A stretch of DNA of 26,068 nucleotides from Aminidesulfovibrio sp040307135 (GTDB lineage: Bacteria; Desulfobacterota; Desulfovibrionia; Desulfovibrionales; Desulfovibrionaceae), in NCBI GenBank assembly GCA_040307135.1, contig JAWRKD010000061.1:1-26068 (forward strand). The letters run 5' to 3'. This document shows, piece by piece, positions 8,126-15,520 of this stretch; within the stretch, counting starts at the first letter, position 1; every line of letters begins with the position of its first letter. The notes beneath the pieces were generated by a model, which saw only the letters and a program-made list of their open reading frames with translations, searched no databases and had not been told where the DNA came from. A program made the position numbers and the translations under genes.

Positions 8126-9664
8126 GTGTTGGACTACGGCTATCCGGTTCTGAGCAGTCTGGTCGTCTTCCCGCTTCTGGCCGCCGCGGGCCTGTTCATC
8201 ATCCGCGGCGAGGCAGTGGTGCGGGGATACACCTTGGCCGCCTCCATCTTCGAGATCATCCTGGCGATTCCGCTCGCGACCTACAAGTTCAGCGCGGACT
8301 TCCAGTTCGTGGAGCGCATCGCCTGGGTTTCGCAGTGGGGCCTTGAGTACCATCTGGCCGTGGACGGCATCAGCATCCTCATGATCTGGCTGACGCTCTT
8401 CACGCTGCCCTTGTGCGTGCTCTGCTCGTGGACCTACATCTCCAAGCGGATCAAGGAATTCCACTTCTGTCTGCTGTTCATGACGGCGGCCTGCGTGGGC
8501 GTGTTCACGGCCATGGACTTGGTCCTCTTCTATGTCTTCTGGGAGGCCATGCTCATCCCCATGTACCTGCTCATCGCGGTCTGGGGCGGCGACGACCGGA
8601 AGTACGCCTCCATCAAGTTCTTCCTGTACACCCTGGCCGGGTCCACGCTCCTGCTGGTGGCCATCGTCGCCTTCCGCATCACGGGCGGCACGTTCTCCAT
8701 CCCGGAGCTCATGCAGCAGACCTTCAGCTTCCGCTTCCAGTTCTGGTGCTTCCTGGCCATGGCCCTGGCCTTCGCCATCAAGGTGCCCATGTTCCCGTTC
8801 CACACCTGGCTGCCGGCGGCCCACGTGCAGGCCCCCTCGGCGGGCTCCGTGATCCTGGCGGCCATCCTGCTCAAGATGGGCACGTACGGCTTCCTGCGTT
8901 TCTGCCTGCCGCTGACCCCGGCGGCCAGCGAGTACTTCGCGCCCATGATGATCGCCATCTCCATCGCCTCCATCCTCTACGGCGGAGCGGTGGCCCTGGG
9001 CCAAAGCGACATCAAGAAGCTGATCGCCTATTCCTCGGTGGGCCACATGGGCTTCGTGACGCTCGGCATCTTCCTCTTCAACCTGCGCGGCGTGGAAGGG
9101 GCCCTGTTCCAGATGCTCAACCACGGCATCGTCACCGGCGGGCTGTTCATGATGATCGGCACGGTCTATGAGCGCAGCCACAGCCGCGACATCGACAAGA
9201 ACCTGGGCCTGGGCAAGTACCTCCCGGCCTTCATGTTCTTCTGGGGCCTCTATTCCCTGGCCTCCTTCGGCTTCCCCGGCACCAACGGGTTCGTGGGCGA
9301 GGCCCTGGTCTTCGTGGGCGCGTTCCAGAACAGCCTCTTGGTGGGCTTCCTCATCGTGCCCGGCGCGCTCCTGGCCGCGGCCTACATGTTCCGCGTGGGC
9401 CTCAAGCTGGCCTGGGGCACCCCGTCCTCGGCCAAGACCTGGAAGGACCTGAACACCCGGGAATGGATCTACCTGCTCATTCCGGCGGTCATGGTCTTCT
9501 ACATCGGCCTGGCCCCCAGCATCTTCTTCCGGATGATCGATCCCTCCGTCGAGAAGCTCCTGGCCGACTACCACTCGCGCAAGCAGGTGGCCGAGACCGT
9601 CGAGGAGCATCCGATGCAAACCGCAGCCCGCGAGCTCTTCGGCATCGCGGCGGCGAAGAACTAG
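8126..9664 (+). CDS. nuoM: NADH-quinone oxidoreductase subunit M
   Basis: This is the middle antiporter-like proton-pumping subunit. It has 512 residues and 13-14 hydrophobic helices. Key residues are in place: the TM5 glutamate in FYVFWEAMLIPMY (Glu140), the TM7 lysine in FAIKVPMFPFHTWLP (Lys219), a TM8 lysine in AAILLKMGTYG, and the TM12 glutamate in NGFVGEALVF (Glu392); that glutamate, rather than lysine, is specific to NuoM. The start is GTG at 8126 with ACGGAG ending five bases upstream; a TTG three bases later is an alternative. The C-terminal tail (HSRKQVAETVEEHPMQ) is hydrophilic and somewhat longer than usual. It is the best-behaved antiporter subunit in the cluster. Confidence 0.96.
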   Translation: MLDYGYPVLSSLVVFPLLAAAGLFIIRGEAVVRGYTLAASIFEIILAIPLATYKFSADFQFVERIAWVSQWGLEYHLAVDGISILMIWLTLFTLPLCVLCSWTYISKRIKEFHFCLLFMTAACVGVFTAMDLVLFYVFWEAMLIPMYLLIAVWGGDDRKYASIKFFLYTLAGSTLLLVAIVAFRITGGTFSIPELMQQTFSFRFQFWCFLAMALAFAIKVPMFPFHTWLPAAHVQAPSAGSVILAAILLKMGTYGFLRFCLPLTPAASEYFAPMMIAISIASILYGGAVALGQSDIKKLIAYSSVGHMGFVTLGIFLFNLRGVEGALFQMLNHGIVTGGLFMMIGTVYERSHSRDIDKNLGLGKYLPAFMFFWGLYSLASFGFPGTNGFVGEALVFVGAFQNSLLVGFLIVPGALLAAAYMFRVGLKLAWGTPSSAKTWKDLNTREWIYLLIPAVMVFYIGLAPSIFFRMIDPSVEKLLADYHSRKQVAETVEEHPMQTAARELFGIAAAKN

Positions 9665-9676
9665 GGAGTGGCGGAC

Positions 9677-11101
9677 GTGAACTTCAGCCCGACTCTCGTC
9701 GTACCGGAACTGTTCCAGTTTCTGCTGATCATGGCTCTGTTCATCCAGAGCCTCGGCAACAGGAGCTGGGAGCCGCATGTGGAGAAATGGCTGCCGCTGT
9801 TTGCGGGACTGGGCTTCTTCGTGGCCATCGTCTCGTTCAAGTCCAGCGGAGTCATGTTCTACGACGTCTATAAGCTGGACGCGCTCTCCCAGTTCTTCAA
9901 GATCGTCATCGCCGCCGGGTTCTTCGTGGCCGTGCTCAACGCCACGCGCCAACCCACCCTGGAGGGCGAGAAGCGCAGCGACTACTACATGTTCCTGGCG
10001 CTCTCGGCCTGGGGCCTGATGATCCTCTCCTCGGCCACGGAGCTGTTCACCATCTACCTGGCCCTGGAGCTGTCCTCCTACAGCCTGTACACGCTCATCC
10101 CGTTGCGCGCCCACGACAAGCGCGCGGCCGAGGCGGGCATCAAGTACATCCTGTTCGGCGCGGTGGCCACGGCGCTCTCGCTCTACGGCCTGTCCTACGT
10201 CCTGGCCGCCCAGCACACCACCTACATCGCGGCCCTCTCCGCCAAGTCCTGGGCCTGGGCCGACGCGCCCATGGCCGTGGTGGGCCTGTCCCTGTTCCTG
10301 GCCGGCATGTTCTACAAGCTGGCCCTGTTCCCGCTTCACTTCTGGTGCCCGGACGTCTATCAGGGCGCCAGCAACGAGACCGCGGCCTACGTGGCCACCC
10401 TGCCCAAGCTCGGCGCGGTGGTCATCCTGGTGCGCCTGGCCACGCTCTTGAAGCCCGGCCTGGAGATCACCACCACCCTGGCCTGGCTCGGGGCCATCTC
10501 CATGACCTTCGGCAACATCTGCGCCCTGGCCCAGAAGGATGTGAAGCGCATCCTGGGCTTCTCCTCCGTGGCCCATGCGGGCTACGTCATGGTCGGACTC
10601 GTGGCCGGCACGGCCCAGGGCCTGGCCGCCGCAGCCTTCTATGCCCTGGCCTATGTGGTCATGAACCTGCTGGCCTTCTGGGTCATCAGCCGGGTGGCCT
10701 CGGACGGCCGCAACCTGGTGCTGGACGACCTGAACGGCCTGTACAAGCGCGCCCCGGCCCTGGCCTTCTCCCTGGGCGTGGGGGCCTTCGCCCTGGTGGG
10801 CCTGCCGCCCACCGTGGGTTTCATCGGGAAGTTCTTCCTGATCACCGCGGCCTGGAACCAGGGCTACAACTGGCTGGTCATCACCCTGGCCGTGAACAGC
10901 GCCTTCGCCATCTACTACTACCTGTCCCTGGTGCGCCACGCCTACACCGAGGACACGCTCACCGAGGGCGCGGCCCCGGACACCAGCGTGTTCAGCGTGG
11001 TGGGAGCCGGGCTTCTGGCCGCCCTGGTCCTGATCCTGGGCCTTATCCCGGCGCCGATCTTCGACTTCGCCGTGGCCGCGGGCCAGGGCCTCATGCACTA
11101 G
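9677..11101 (+). CDS. nuoN: NADH-quinone oxidoreductase subunit N
   Basis: This antiporter-like subunit lies closest to the quinone module. The proton-path residues are present: the glutamate in YLALELSSYSLY (Glu131), the TM7 lysine in FYKLALFPLHFW (Lys214), a TM8 lysine in ATLPKLGAVV and the TM12 lysine in GFIGKFFLI. The block CPDVYQGASNETAAYVATLP is typical of NuoN. I chose the GTG at 9677 because GGAG at 9665-9668 lies 8 bases upstream. The in-frame GTG at 9668 overlaps that site and would add three residues. The protein is about 474 residues. It is the last gene of the operon, followed 25 bases later by a strong terminator. Confidence 0.96.
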   Translation: MNFSPTLVVPELFQFLLIMALFIQSLGNRSWEPHVEKWLPLFAGLGFFVAIVSFKSSGVMFYDVYKLDALSQFFKIVIAAGFFVAVLNATRQPTLEGEKRSDYYMFLALSAWGLMILSSATELFTIYLALELSSYSLYTLIPLRAHDKRAAEAGIKYILFGAVATALSLYGLSYVLAAQHTTYIAALSAKSWAWADAPMAVVGLSLFLAGMFYKLALFPLHFWCPDVYQGASNETAAYVATLPKLGAVVILVRLATLLKPGLEITTTLAWLGAISMTFGNICALAQKDVKRILGFSSVAHAGYVMVGLVAGTAQGLAAAAFYALAYVVMNLLAFWVISRVASDGRNLVLDDLNGLYKRAPALAFSLGVGAFALVGLPPTVGFIGKFFLITAAWNQGYNWLVITLAVNSAFAIYYYLSLVRHAYTEDTLTEGAAPDTSVFSVVGAGLLAALVLILGLIPAPIFDFAVAAGQGLMH

Positions 11102-11125
11102 GCGGGAGCCGTCCGCAACAAGCAC

Positions 11126-11153
11126 AAGGGGGCCGCAAGGCCCCCTTTGTTTT
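11126..11153 (+). terminator. Rho-independent terminator of the nuo operon
   Basis: The arms AAGGGGGCC and GGCCCCCTT form a perfect 9-bp stem closed by a GCAA tetraloop, followed by the T-rich run TTTGTTTT. It lies 25 bases after the nuoN stop. A single bulged base allows two more pairs at the foot. Because the stem starts with AA, it could also work weakly in the opposite direction for the minus-strand pseudogene. Confidence 0.93.
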
Positions 11154-11194
11154 GCGCGGAAACGCCGGCCGGTCCCGGCGGATTCTTCTGGGGG

Positions 11195-11698
11195 CCGTAC
11201 TCCGAACAGGCGCAGAACCGCTCCCAGCCCATGAGGGCGGACGGTCCCGCGCGCTGGTCGTGCCATAGAGGATCACCGGCTTGTCCAGGAGAAAGTCGCC
11301 CAGGCTTTCGTTGGCCAGGGTCGAGCCTGTGACCAGGAGCAGGGCCGCCTGCTCCAGGTCTTCCCGGGCCGCGTCCGGGCCGTGGATGCGCACGCCCCGC
11401 CGCACCTGGCCGATGTTCCCGGGGTCCAGCTCCAGGACACGCTGGTCGAAGCTCTGGCTCAGGGTCTGGGCGATGGCGGGCTGGGAGCCCCCTGGGTGAT
11501 GCGCGCGCCGCGGGACTCGGCCTCCATGAGCCGCTCCTTGCCCGTCTGCAGCGGGAAGTCGTCACCCTCGGGGTTGCCGATGGCCTTCTCGGTGCTGAAG
11601 ACCCAGGCGCGCACGGCGATGGTCTCGTGCAACAGACCGTTCCCCTCCCAGACCGACAGGGTCGGGGCGCGCACTTCTTCCTGCAGATTCGGCCGCAT
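11195..11698 (-). pseudogene. Degenerate DUF364-like (Rossmann-like) gene
   Basis: Three conserved pieces of one protein lie in order on the minus strand but in different frames. The N-terminal piece starts with ATG at 11698 and reads KAIGNPEGDDFPLQTGKERL. The middle piece, from about 11490 downwards, reads QPAIAQTL and later LLLVTGSTLANESL, then VILYGTT. The last piece reads ALMGWERFCACS near 11210-11245. The first junction (about 11480-11505) skips what I recall as roughly 100 residues of the family, so it looks like an internal deletion plus frameshift. A second frameshift lies near 11235-11262. The terminal frame has no stop before the nuo terminator. The family name is from recall of the VTGSTLxN and YGTT motifs. 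The intact protein is proposed to handle metals, but that is not established here. Confidence 0.75.
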
Positions 11699-11794
11699 GC
11701 ATCGCTTCTTGCCGCCTGCGCGGGCTGTTCCGGCTTCCCTTTCGTTCCGGCCCTTTTCGGCTCTGCTGTCCAGGGAGACCCGGCGTCCCGGCCG

Positions 11795-11823
11795 TTGGTG
11801 TCGGGGCCGAAACGTGGTACAGA
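11795..11823 (+). promoter_or_regulatory. Predicted sigma70-type promoter for the HsdR_N-like/ynjB pair
   Basis: TTGGTG at 11795-11800 and TACAGA at 11818-11823 are separated by exactly 17 bases. Transcription would start near 11830, immediately ahead of the AGGAAGG ribosome-binding site at 11831-11837. The hexamers are only partial matches, so this rests mainly on spacing and position. Confidence 0.45.
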
Positions 11824-11844
11824 CCGGAGCAGGAAGGTGTGGCC

Positions 11845-12417
11845 ATGCACGAAACCAGCCTGGGCGGCACGCTCCGCGACTATCTCTCCGGCGAGGAGAT
11901 CGAGGAGACCACCTACGAGGAGTTCCGCCAGGCCCTGGCGCGGCTTCTGGTGGAGGAGCGGGGCTATCCCCGCGAGCGCTTGCGGGCCAAGGTGGAGCTG
12001 CCCTACACGGTGGACGGCGAGGCCTTTTCTCGCAGCGTGGACCTTGTGGCCTACGATCCGGAGGACCGGCCCGTGCTCCTGGTCATCTTCAGCGCCGGGG
12101 ACGTGGGCTCCTACGAGCGCGAGACCGTGGCCGCGGCGAAACTCTTCCCCGGCGGCCCCGTGCCCCTGGCCCTGGTCACGGACACCATGGAGGCCGCGCT
12201 CCTGGACACGGCCAGCGGCGAGGTCCTGGCCCGGGGCATGGGCGCGGCGCCCGCCTGGAGCGAACTCCTGGCCCGCACCCGGGAGGCGGCGCGCACGCCG
12301 CTGACGAGCGGGCAGCGCGAGCGGCTCACGCGCATCTTCCATACCTACTGCGGTTTTCTCTTCGGCACTTGCTGTTCCGAGTCCTGCACCCTGCCGCCCA
12401 AGCCCAGGAAGGGCTAG
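11845..12417 (+). CDS. HsdR N-terminal-domain-like protein, nuclease motif degenerate
   Basis: This is a 190-residue protein resembling the stand-alone N-terminal domain of type I restriction subunit R (PD-(D/E)XK fold). The motif-II aspartate is present in SVDLVAYD (Asp66). The next strand, where the catalytic E-x-K would sit, reads LLVIFSAG (Ile81, Phe82, Ser83). Nuclease activity is therefore unlikely. The C-terminus carries four cysteines (169, 176, 177, 181) in YCGFLFGTCCSESC, which could bind a metal or cluster. The ATG at 11845 is preferred because AGGAAGG ends 7 bases before it; a GTG at 11839 is in frame but too close. No hsdM or hsdS is nearby, so it is not a restriction system. It is probably co-transcribed with the lipoprotein gene 18 bases downstream. 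Function unknown. Confidence 0.82.
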   Translation: MHETSLGGTLRDYLSGEEIEETTYEEFRQALARLLVEERGYPRERLRAKVELPYTVDGEAFSRSVDLVAYDPEDRPVLLVIFSAGDVGSYERETVAAAKLFPGGPVPLALVTDTMEAALLDTASGEVLARGMGAAPAWSELLARTREAARTPLTSGQRERLTRIFHTYCGFLFGTCCSESCTLPPKPRKG

Positions 12418-12435
12418 GGCTCCAAGGAGACACCC

Positions 12436-13710
12436 ATGCGACGCGTCCTGGTCCTGCTCTGCCTGCTCCTGACCCTGGCGGCCTGTTCCAAGGAAGAGGA
12501 CAAGGCCAAGCCCAAGGAGGAGGGCGCGCCCGCGGCCGAGGCCCCGGCGCCCGCCGCGGAAACGGCCGCGCCCGGGGTGGACTGGCGGACCAGGGAGTTT
12601 TCCGCGGCCGTGGAGGCGGCGCGGGAGACCACCGTGCGCCTGGCCCTGCCTCCTGCCGAGGAGGCCGCGGCCCGCTGGGTGGACCAGTGGCTGGCGCCCG
12701 AGGCCAAGCGGAAGTACGGCCTCACCGTGGAGCGGGTGAGCCGCGAGCCGGAACAGATGGCGGCCGGTCTCCTGGCCGGGGACGCGGCCCAGGCGGATCT
12801 GGACCTCGTCTGGTGCTTCGGCCCGGAGTTCCACCGGCTCCGGCAGGCCGGGGTCCTGTTCGGCCCGTTCGCCGGCAAGTTGCCGAATTTCCAGGCCTAT
12901 GTGAACCAGGACCTGGCCGGCCAGGACTTCGGCCAGGCCAACGAGGGCTTTGAGTCACCCTGGGGCTGGGAGCAGTTCGTGTTCGAGTACGATTCCAAAC
13001 GGGTCAAGAACCCGCCCGAGAGCTTCGCCGCGCTCCTGGAATGGGTCCGCGCCCACCCGGGGCGCTTCACCTACCCCCGGCCCGGCGATCCCGTGGGCTC
13101 GGCCTTCCTGCGCCAGGCCCTGTTCGCGGTGAGCGGCGGCTACCAGCAGTACATGGCCCCGTTCCGGAAGGACTTCGCGCGCGACCGCTTCTCCCTGCTC
13201 TGGTCCTACCTGGACGTGATGACCCCGCATCTCTGGAAAAAAGGGAAGGAATATCCCAAGGACGCCGCGGAACTGGCCGCGCTCTTCGCCCGCGGCGAGG
13301 TGGACATGGCCATGAGCTTCGAGCCGCTGCACGCCGAGAACAGCGTGCTGGACGGGACCTACAAGGACACGGTGCGCACCCTGGTCATGGCGGACGGCTC
13401 CCTGTTCCACCTGCGCTTCCTGGCCATTCCTGCGGCCGCGCCCAACAAGCCCGGGGCCATGGTCCTGGCCGACCTGGTCCTTTCGCCCGAGGCCCAGCTC
13501 TCCAAGTTTCAGCCCAAGGCCTGGGGCGACTTCCCGGCCGTGGACGTGTCGCGGCTGCCCGAGTCCTTCCAGACCAAGATCGTGGGCACGCACCTGGGCA
13601 AGTCCAGCCTGACCTTCGGGGCCCTGGGCGTGGCCGCCATCCCCGAGGTTCCCGGGGAATACGGCGCGGCCCTGGACCAGGGCTGGGCCGAGCGTTTCGG
13701 CGGGAGATAG
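12436..13710 (+). CDS. YnjB-type ABC transporter substrate-binding lipoprotein (orphan)
   Basis: This is a predicted periplasmic lipoprotein. It has a basic N-terminus, a hydrophobic stretch and the lipobox LAAC with Cys17 as the lipidation site. An Ala/Pro/Glu-rich linker follows (about residues 20-50), then a solute-binding domain. Blocks such as PWGWEQFVFEYD, GRFTYPRPGDPVGSAFLRQ and GEVDMAMSFEP resemble the YnjB (COG4134) branch of type-2 periplasmic binding proteins. The protein is 424 residues, near family size. The start has AAGGAG 6 bases upstream. The permease and ATPase partners (ynjC, ynjD types) are not in the window, so the transporter is either encoded elsewhere or missing. The substrate is unknown. 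It converges with the next gene, with only 4 bases between the stop codons. Confidence 0.85.
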   Translation: MRRVLVLLCLLLTLAACSKEEDKAKPKEEGAPAAEAPAPAAETAAPGVDWRTREFSAAVEAARETTVRLALPPAEEAAARWVDQWLAPEAKRKYGLTVERVSREPEQMAAGLLAGDAAQADLDLVWCFGPEFHRLRQAGVLFGPFAGKLPNFQAYVNQDLAGQDFGQANEGFESPWGWEQFVFEYDSKRVKNPPESFAALLEWVRAHPGRFTYPRPGDPVGSAFLRQALFAVSGGYQQYMAPFRKDFARDRFSLLWSYLDVMTPHLWKKGKEYPKDAAELAALFARGEVDMAMSFEPLHAENSVLDGTYKDTVRTLVMADGSLFHLRFLAIPAAAPNKPGAMVLADLVLSPEAQLSKFQPKAWGDFPAVDVSRLPESFQTKIVGTHLGKSSLTFGALGVAAIPEVPGEYGAALDQGWAERFGGR

Positions 13711-13714
13711 CCGA

Positions 13715-14728
13715 CTAGACGTTGAAGCGGAACTCGATGATGTCGCCGTCGGCCACCACGTACTCCTTGCCCTCCAGCCGGGTCAGGCCCAGTTCCTTGG
13801 CCTTCTTGAAGTCCTTGGAGGTGAGGAAGTCGTTCCAGCCGAGCACCTCGGCCCGGATGAAGCCCTTCTGGAAGTCCGAGTGGATGACGCCCGCGGCCTC
13901 CGGGGCCTTGGCTCCGGCGCGCACGGCCCAGGAGCGCACCTCGTCCGGACCGGCCGTGAGGAAGGAGATGAGGCCCAGAAGCTTGTAGGTGCGGGCGATG
14001 ACCCGGTCCAGCACGGATTCCGTGATGCCCAGGTCGGCGAAGAACATCTCGCGTTCGGCCGGGTCCGTGATCTGGGCCAGCTCGCGCTCCAGCTTGGCGG
14101 ACACGGCCAGATGGGCCTGGCCCGTGGCCTCGGCCGGGACCTGGAAGGCGCCGAAGTCCGACTCGGTGCAGTTCCAGGCGTAGAGCACGGGCTTGGCCGT
14201 GAGGAAGCGGAAGCCGCGCAGCACGGGCTCGTTCGCCACCTCGGGCTCGCTGCGCAAGGGCTTTTCCGCCTCCAGCAAGGCCTTGCAGCGCTCCAGGAAC
14301 TCCTCTTCCTTGGGATTCACCAGGTCGCGGCTCTTGCGCTTGTCCAGGACCAGGCGTTCCTGGCGCTTCTCCACCACGGCCAGGTCCGAGACGAGCAGGT
14401 CGGCCTCGCAGGCCTGCCACTGCTGTTTCGGATCAGAGAGGCCGGAAAAGGCGTCCAGCACGCCCAGCAGGCAGTCATAGGGCCGGATCTCGTTGAGCAC
14501 GCGCTCGCCCAGGCCCGTTCCCTTGCCTCCGCCGCCGGGGATGTCCAGGTACTCGATCTCGCTGTAGGTGACCTTCTTGGGGCTGAACAGGGCGGCCAGG
14601 GGCTCCAGCCGGGGTTCGGGCACCTTGACCATGGCCCGGTTGCCCGCCTGGGCGGCCTTTTCCCCGGCCAGGGCCGCGAAGAGGTCGGTCTTGCCTGAGC
14701 CGGAAAAGCCGAAAATCGCTGTCTTCAT
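13715..14728 (-). CDS. YchF/Obg-like P-loop NTPase (DUF933 family), divergent paralogue
   Basis: This 337-residue protein has YchF architecture: an Obg-like NTPase domain, a coiled-coil insertion around residues 100-165 and a C-terminal TGS/DUF933 domain (TAGPDEVRSWAVRAGAKAPEA, interrupted before AGVIHSDFQKGFIRAEV). The P-loop is GFSGSGKT (7-14) rather than the usual G-x-PNVGKS-type loop. G3 is DIPG (62-65). The nucleotide-specificity motif is NCTE (186-189), the N-x-x-E form that favours ATP over GTP in YchF. The SAK-like motif reads VSAKLERELAQI. GAGGA lies 4 bases before the ATG. The unusual P-loop suggests a second YchF-like protein rather than the housekeeping one. YchF proteins bind ribosomes or act in stress responses; the role of this branch is unknown. 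Confidence 0.88.
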   Translation of the reverse strand: MKTAIFGFSGSGKTDLFAALAGEKAAQAGNRAMVKVPEPRLEPLAALFSPKKVTYSEIEYLDIPGGGGKGTGLGERVLNEIRPYDCLLGVLDAFSGLSDPKQQWQACEADLLVSDLAVVEKRQERLVLDKRKSRDLVNPKEEEFLERCKALLEAEKPLRSEPEVANEPVLRGFRFLTAKPVLYAWNCTESDFGAFQVPAEATGQAHLAVSAKLERELAQITDPAEREMFFADLGITESVLDRVIARTYKLLGLISFLTAGPDEVRSWAVRAGAKAPEAAGVIHSDFQKGFIRAEVLGWNDFLTSKDFKKAKELGLTRLEGKEYVVADGDIIEFRFNV

Positions 14729-14755
14729 GGAGTCCTCGCTGCGTAGGTTGGAGGC

Positions 14756-14783
14756 TAGATAGCAGGGATCGGCCCGGAAGCAA
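14756..14783 (-). promoter_or_regulatory. Predicted promoter of the YchF-like gene
   Basis: Read on the minus strand, TTGCTT (14778-14783) and TATCTA (14756-14761) are 16 bases apart. Transcription would start near 14749, giving a leader of about 20 bases that holds the GAGGA ribosome-binding site. It lies back to back with the predicted shikimate kinase promoter. Confidence 0.45.
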
Positions 14784-14795
14784 AGCGCGCGGGCG

Positions 14796-14824
14796 TTGCG
14801 TCCGGGCCGGGCTTGGCCTAGTGT
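14796..14824 (+). promoter_or_regulatory. Predicted near-leaderless promoter of the shikimate kinase gene
   Basis: TTGCGT at 14796-14801 and TAGTGT at 14819-14824 are separated by exactly 17 bases. The expected transcription start is near 14831, only two bases before the ATG at 14833. That would explain the absence of a convincing ribosome-binding site upstream of this start. Confidence 0.45.
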
Positions 14825-14832
14825 CGGGACCC

Positions 14833-15357
14833 ATGCGCGCCAACGTCTATCTCGTGGGCCCTCGGGCCAGCGGCAAGACCAGCCTGGGCCTGGCCCTGGC
14901 CGCGCGGCTGGGCCGCGACTTCGCGGACACCGACGCCCTGTTCCTCCAGAAGCAGGGCCAAAGCATCGCGGACTTCGTGGCCCGGAACGGCTGGGAGGCC
15001 TTCCGCCAGGAGGAGACCCGCATCCTGGCGGCCGTGGACCGCGCGCCGGGCCGGGTGGTGGCCTGCGGCGGCGGCATCGTGCTGCGGCCGGAGAACCGCG
15101 CGCTCCTGGCCCGGGGCCGGGTGCTCTACCTGTGCGGGGACGCGGGCCTTCTGGCCGCGCGCCTGGCCCTGGACCCGGCCGAAGCCCAGCGGCCCTCGCT
15201 CACGGGCCGTCCTCTCACCGAGGAAGTGGCCGAGGTCCTGGCCCAGCGTGCCCCGCTCTACGAGGGAGTGGCCCACGCGACGCTGGACGCCGCCCAGGCT
15301 CCGGCCGCGCTCCTGGACCAGGCCGTGGCGGCCTTGGCTTCGGTGACGGTTTTGTAA
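14833..15357 (+). CDS. aroL: Shikimate kinase, AroL type
   Basis: This enzyme phosphorylates shikimate at the 3-hydroxyl with ATP in the chorismate pathway. The 174-residue protein has the Walker A loop GPRASGKT (9-16), Asp32 and Asp34 in FADTDALF, Arg58 in FRQEET, the GGG motif in ACGGGIVL (79-81), the LID arginine in RPSLTGRPL (Arg120) and the later arginine in QRAPLYEGVA (Arg139). The sequence is closer to E. coli AroL than AroK, for example in LVGPRASGKT, CGGGIVL and LTGRPLTEEVAEVL. I chose the ATG at 14833; a GTG at 14821 would add MSGP but lies in the predicted -10 region. The pathway's last enzyme, chorismate synthase, is encoded about 9.6 kb downstream, beyond the GAK and potassium-uptake genes. 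Confidence 0.94.
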   Translation: MRANVYLVGPRASGKTSLGLALAARLGRDFADTDALFLQKQGQSIADFVARNGWEAFRQEETRILAAVDRAPGRVVACGGGIVLRPENRALLARGRVLYLCGDAGLLAARLALDPAEAQRPSLTGRPLTEEVAEVLAQRAPLYEGVAHATLDAAQAPAALLDQAVAALASVTVL

Positions 15358-15400
15358 ATCGACCGCAATCCCCGCCTGTTCCAAGCGCTCTCCAGGCGCA

Positions 15401-15456
15401 TTGTCACGCAATCGTCACCTGTGCGTCACGTCCCTGTCCTGGCTCTGGGCTAGATG
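15401..15456 (+). promoter_or_regulatory. Pho-box-like direct repeat array and -10 element upstream of the GAK operon
   Basis: Four 7-base direct repeats lie at an exact 11-base period: TTGTCAC (15401-15407), TCGTCAC (15412-15418), GCGTCAC (15423-15429) and CTGTCCT (15434-15440). E. coli PhoB binds CTGTCAT-type 7-mers separated by 4 bases, which is the same geometry. A -10-like hexamer TAGATG (15451-15456) begins 10 bases after the last repeat, the spacing seen at phoA-type promoters. Transcription would start near 15463, leaving a leader of about 58 bases. The first gene behind it opens an operon that includes a PhoU-domain protein. PhoB binding is inferred. Confidence 0.68.
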
Positions 15457-15520
15457 TTGGCTCTAGAAGCGCCTCCGCAACCGGCACGCCGCCGGAGTCC
15501 CGGGGCGTGGGACAGGGACC

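Noticed and set aside
6296..11266. A very long open frame on the minus strand opposite the antiporter genes (over 1,600 codons)
   Set aside because: It is antisense to clear, conserved nuo genes, and its composition (His, Gln, Gly, Arg and Ala rich) is the usual shadow of high-GC third positions. No domain was recognisable.
11845..12417. Restriction-modification system
   Set aside because: Only an HsdR_N-like domain is present, with its catalytic E-x-K lost, and there are no hsdM or hsdS genes nearby.
13711..13714. Bidirectional terminator between the convergent ynjB-type and YchF-like genes
   Set aside because: The stops are only 4 bases apart, and no hairpin with T-tracts was visible at the junction.
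15358..15400. Terminator after the shikimate kinase gene
   Set aside because: The only inverted repeat is a short GCGC pairing without a T-run, too weak to call.
15475..15510. Hairpin in the GAK operon leader as a riboswitch or attenuator
   Set aside because: Only short GC-rich arms (about 5 bp) are present, with no T-tract and no recognisable aptamer core.
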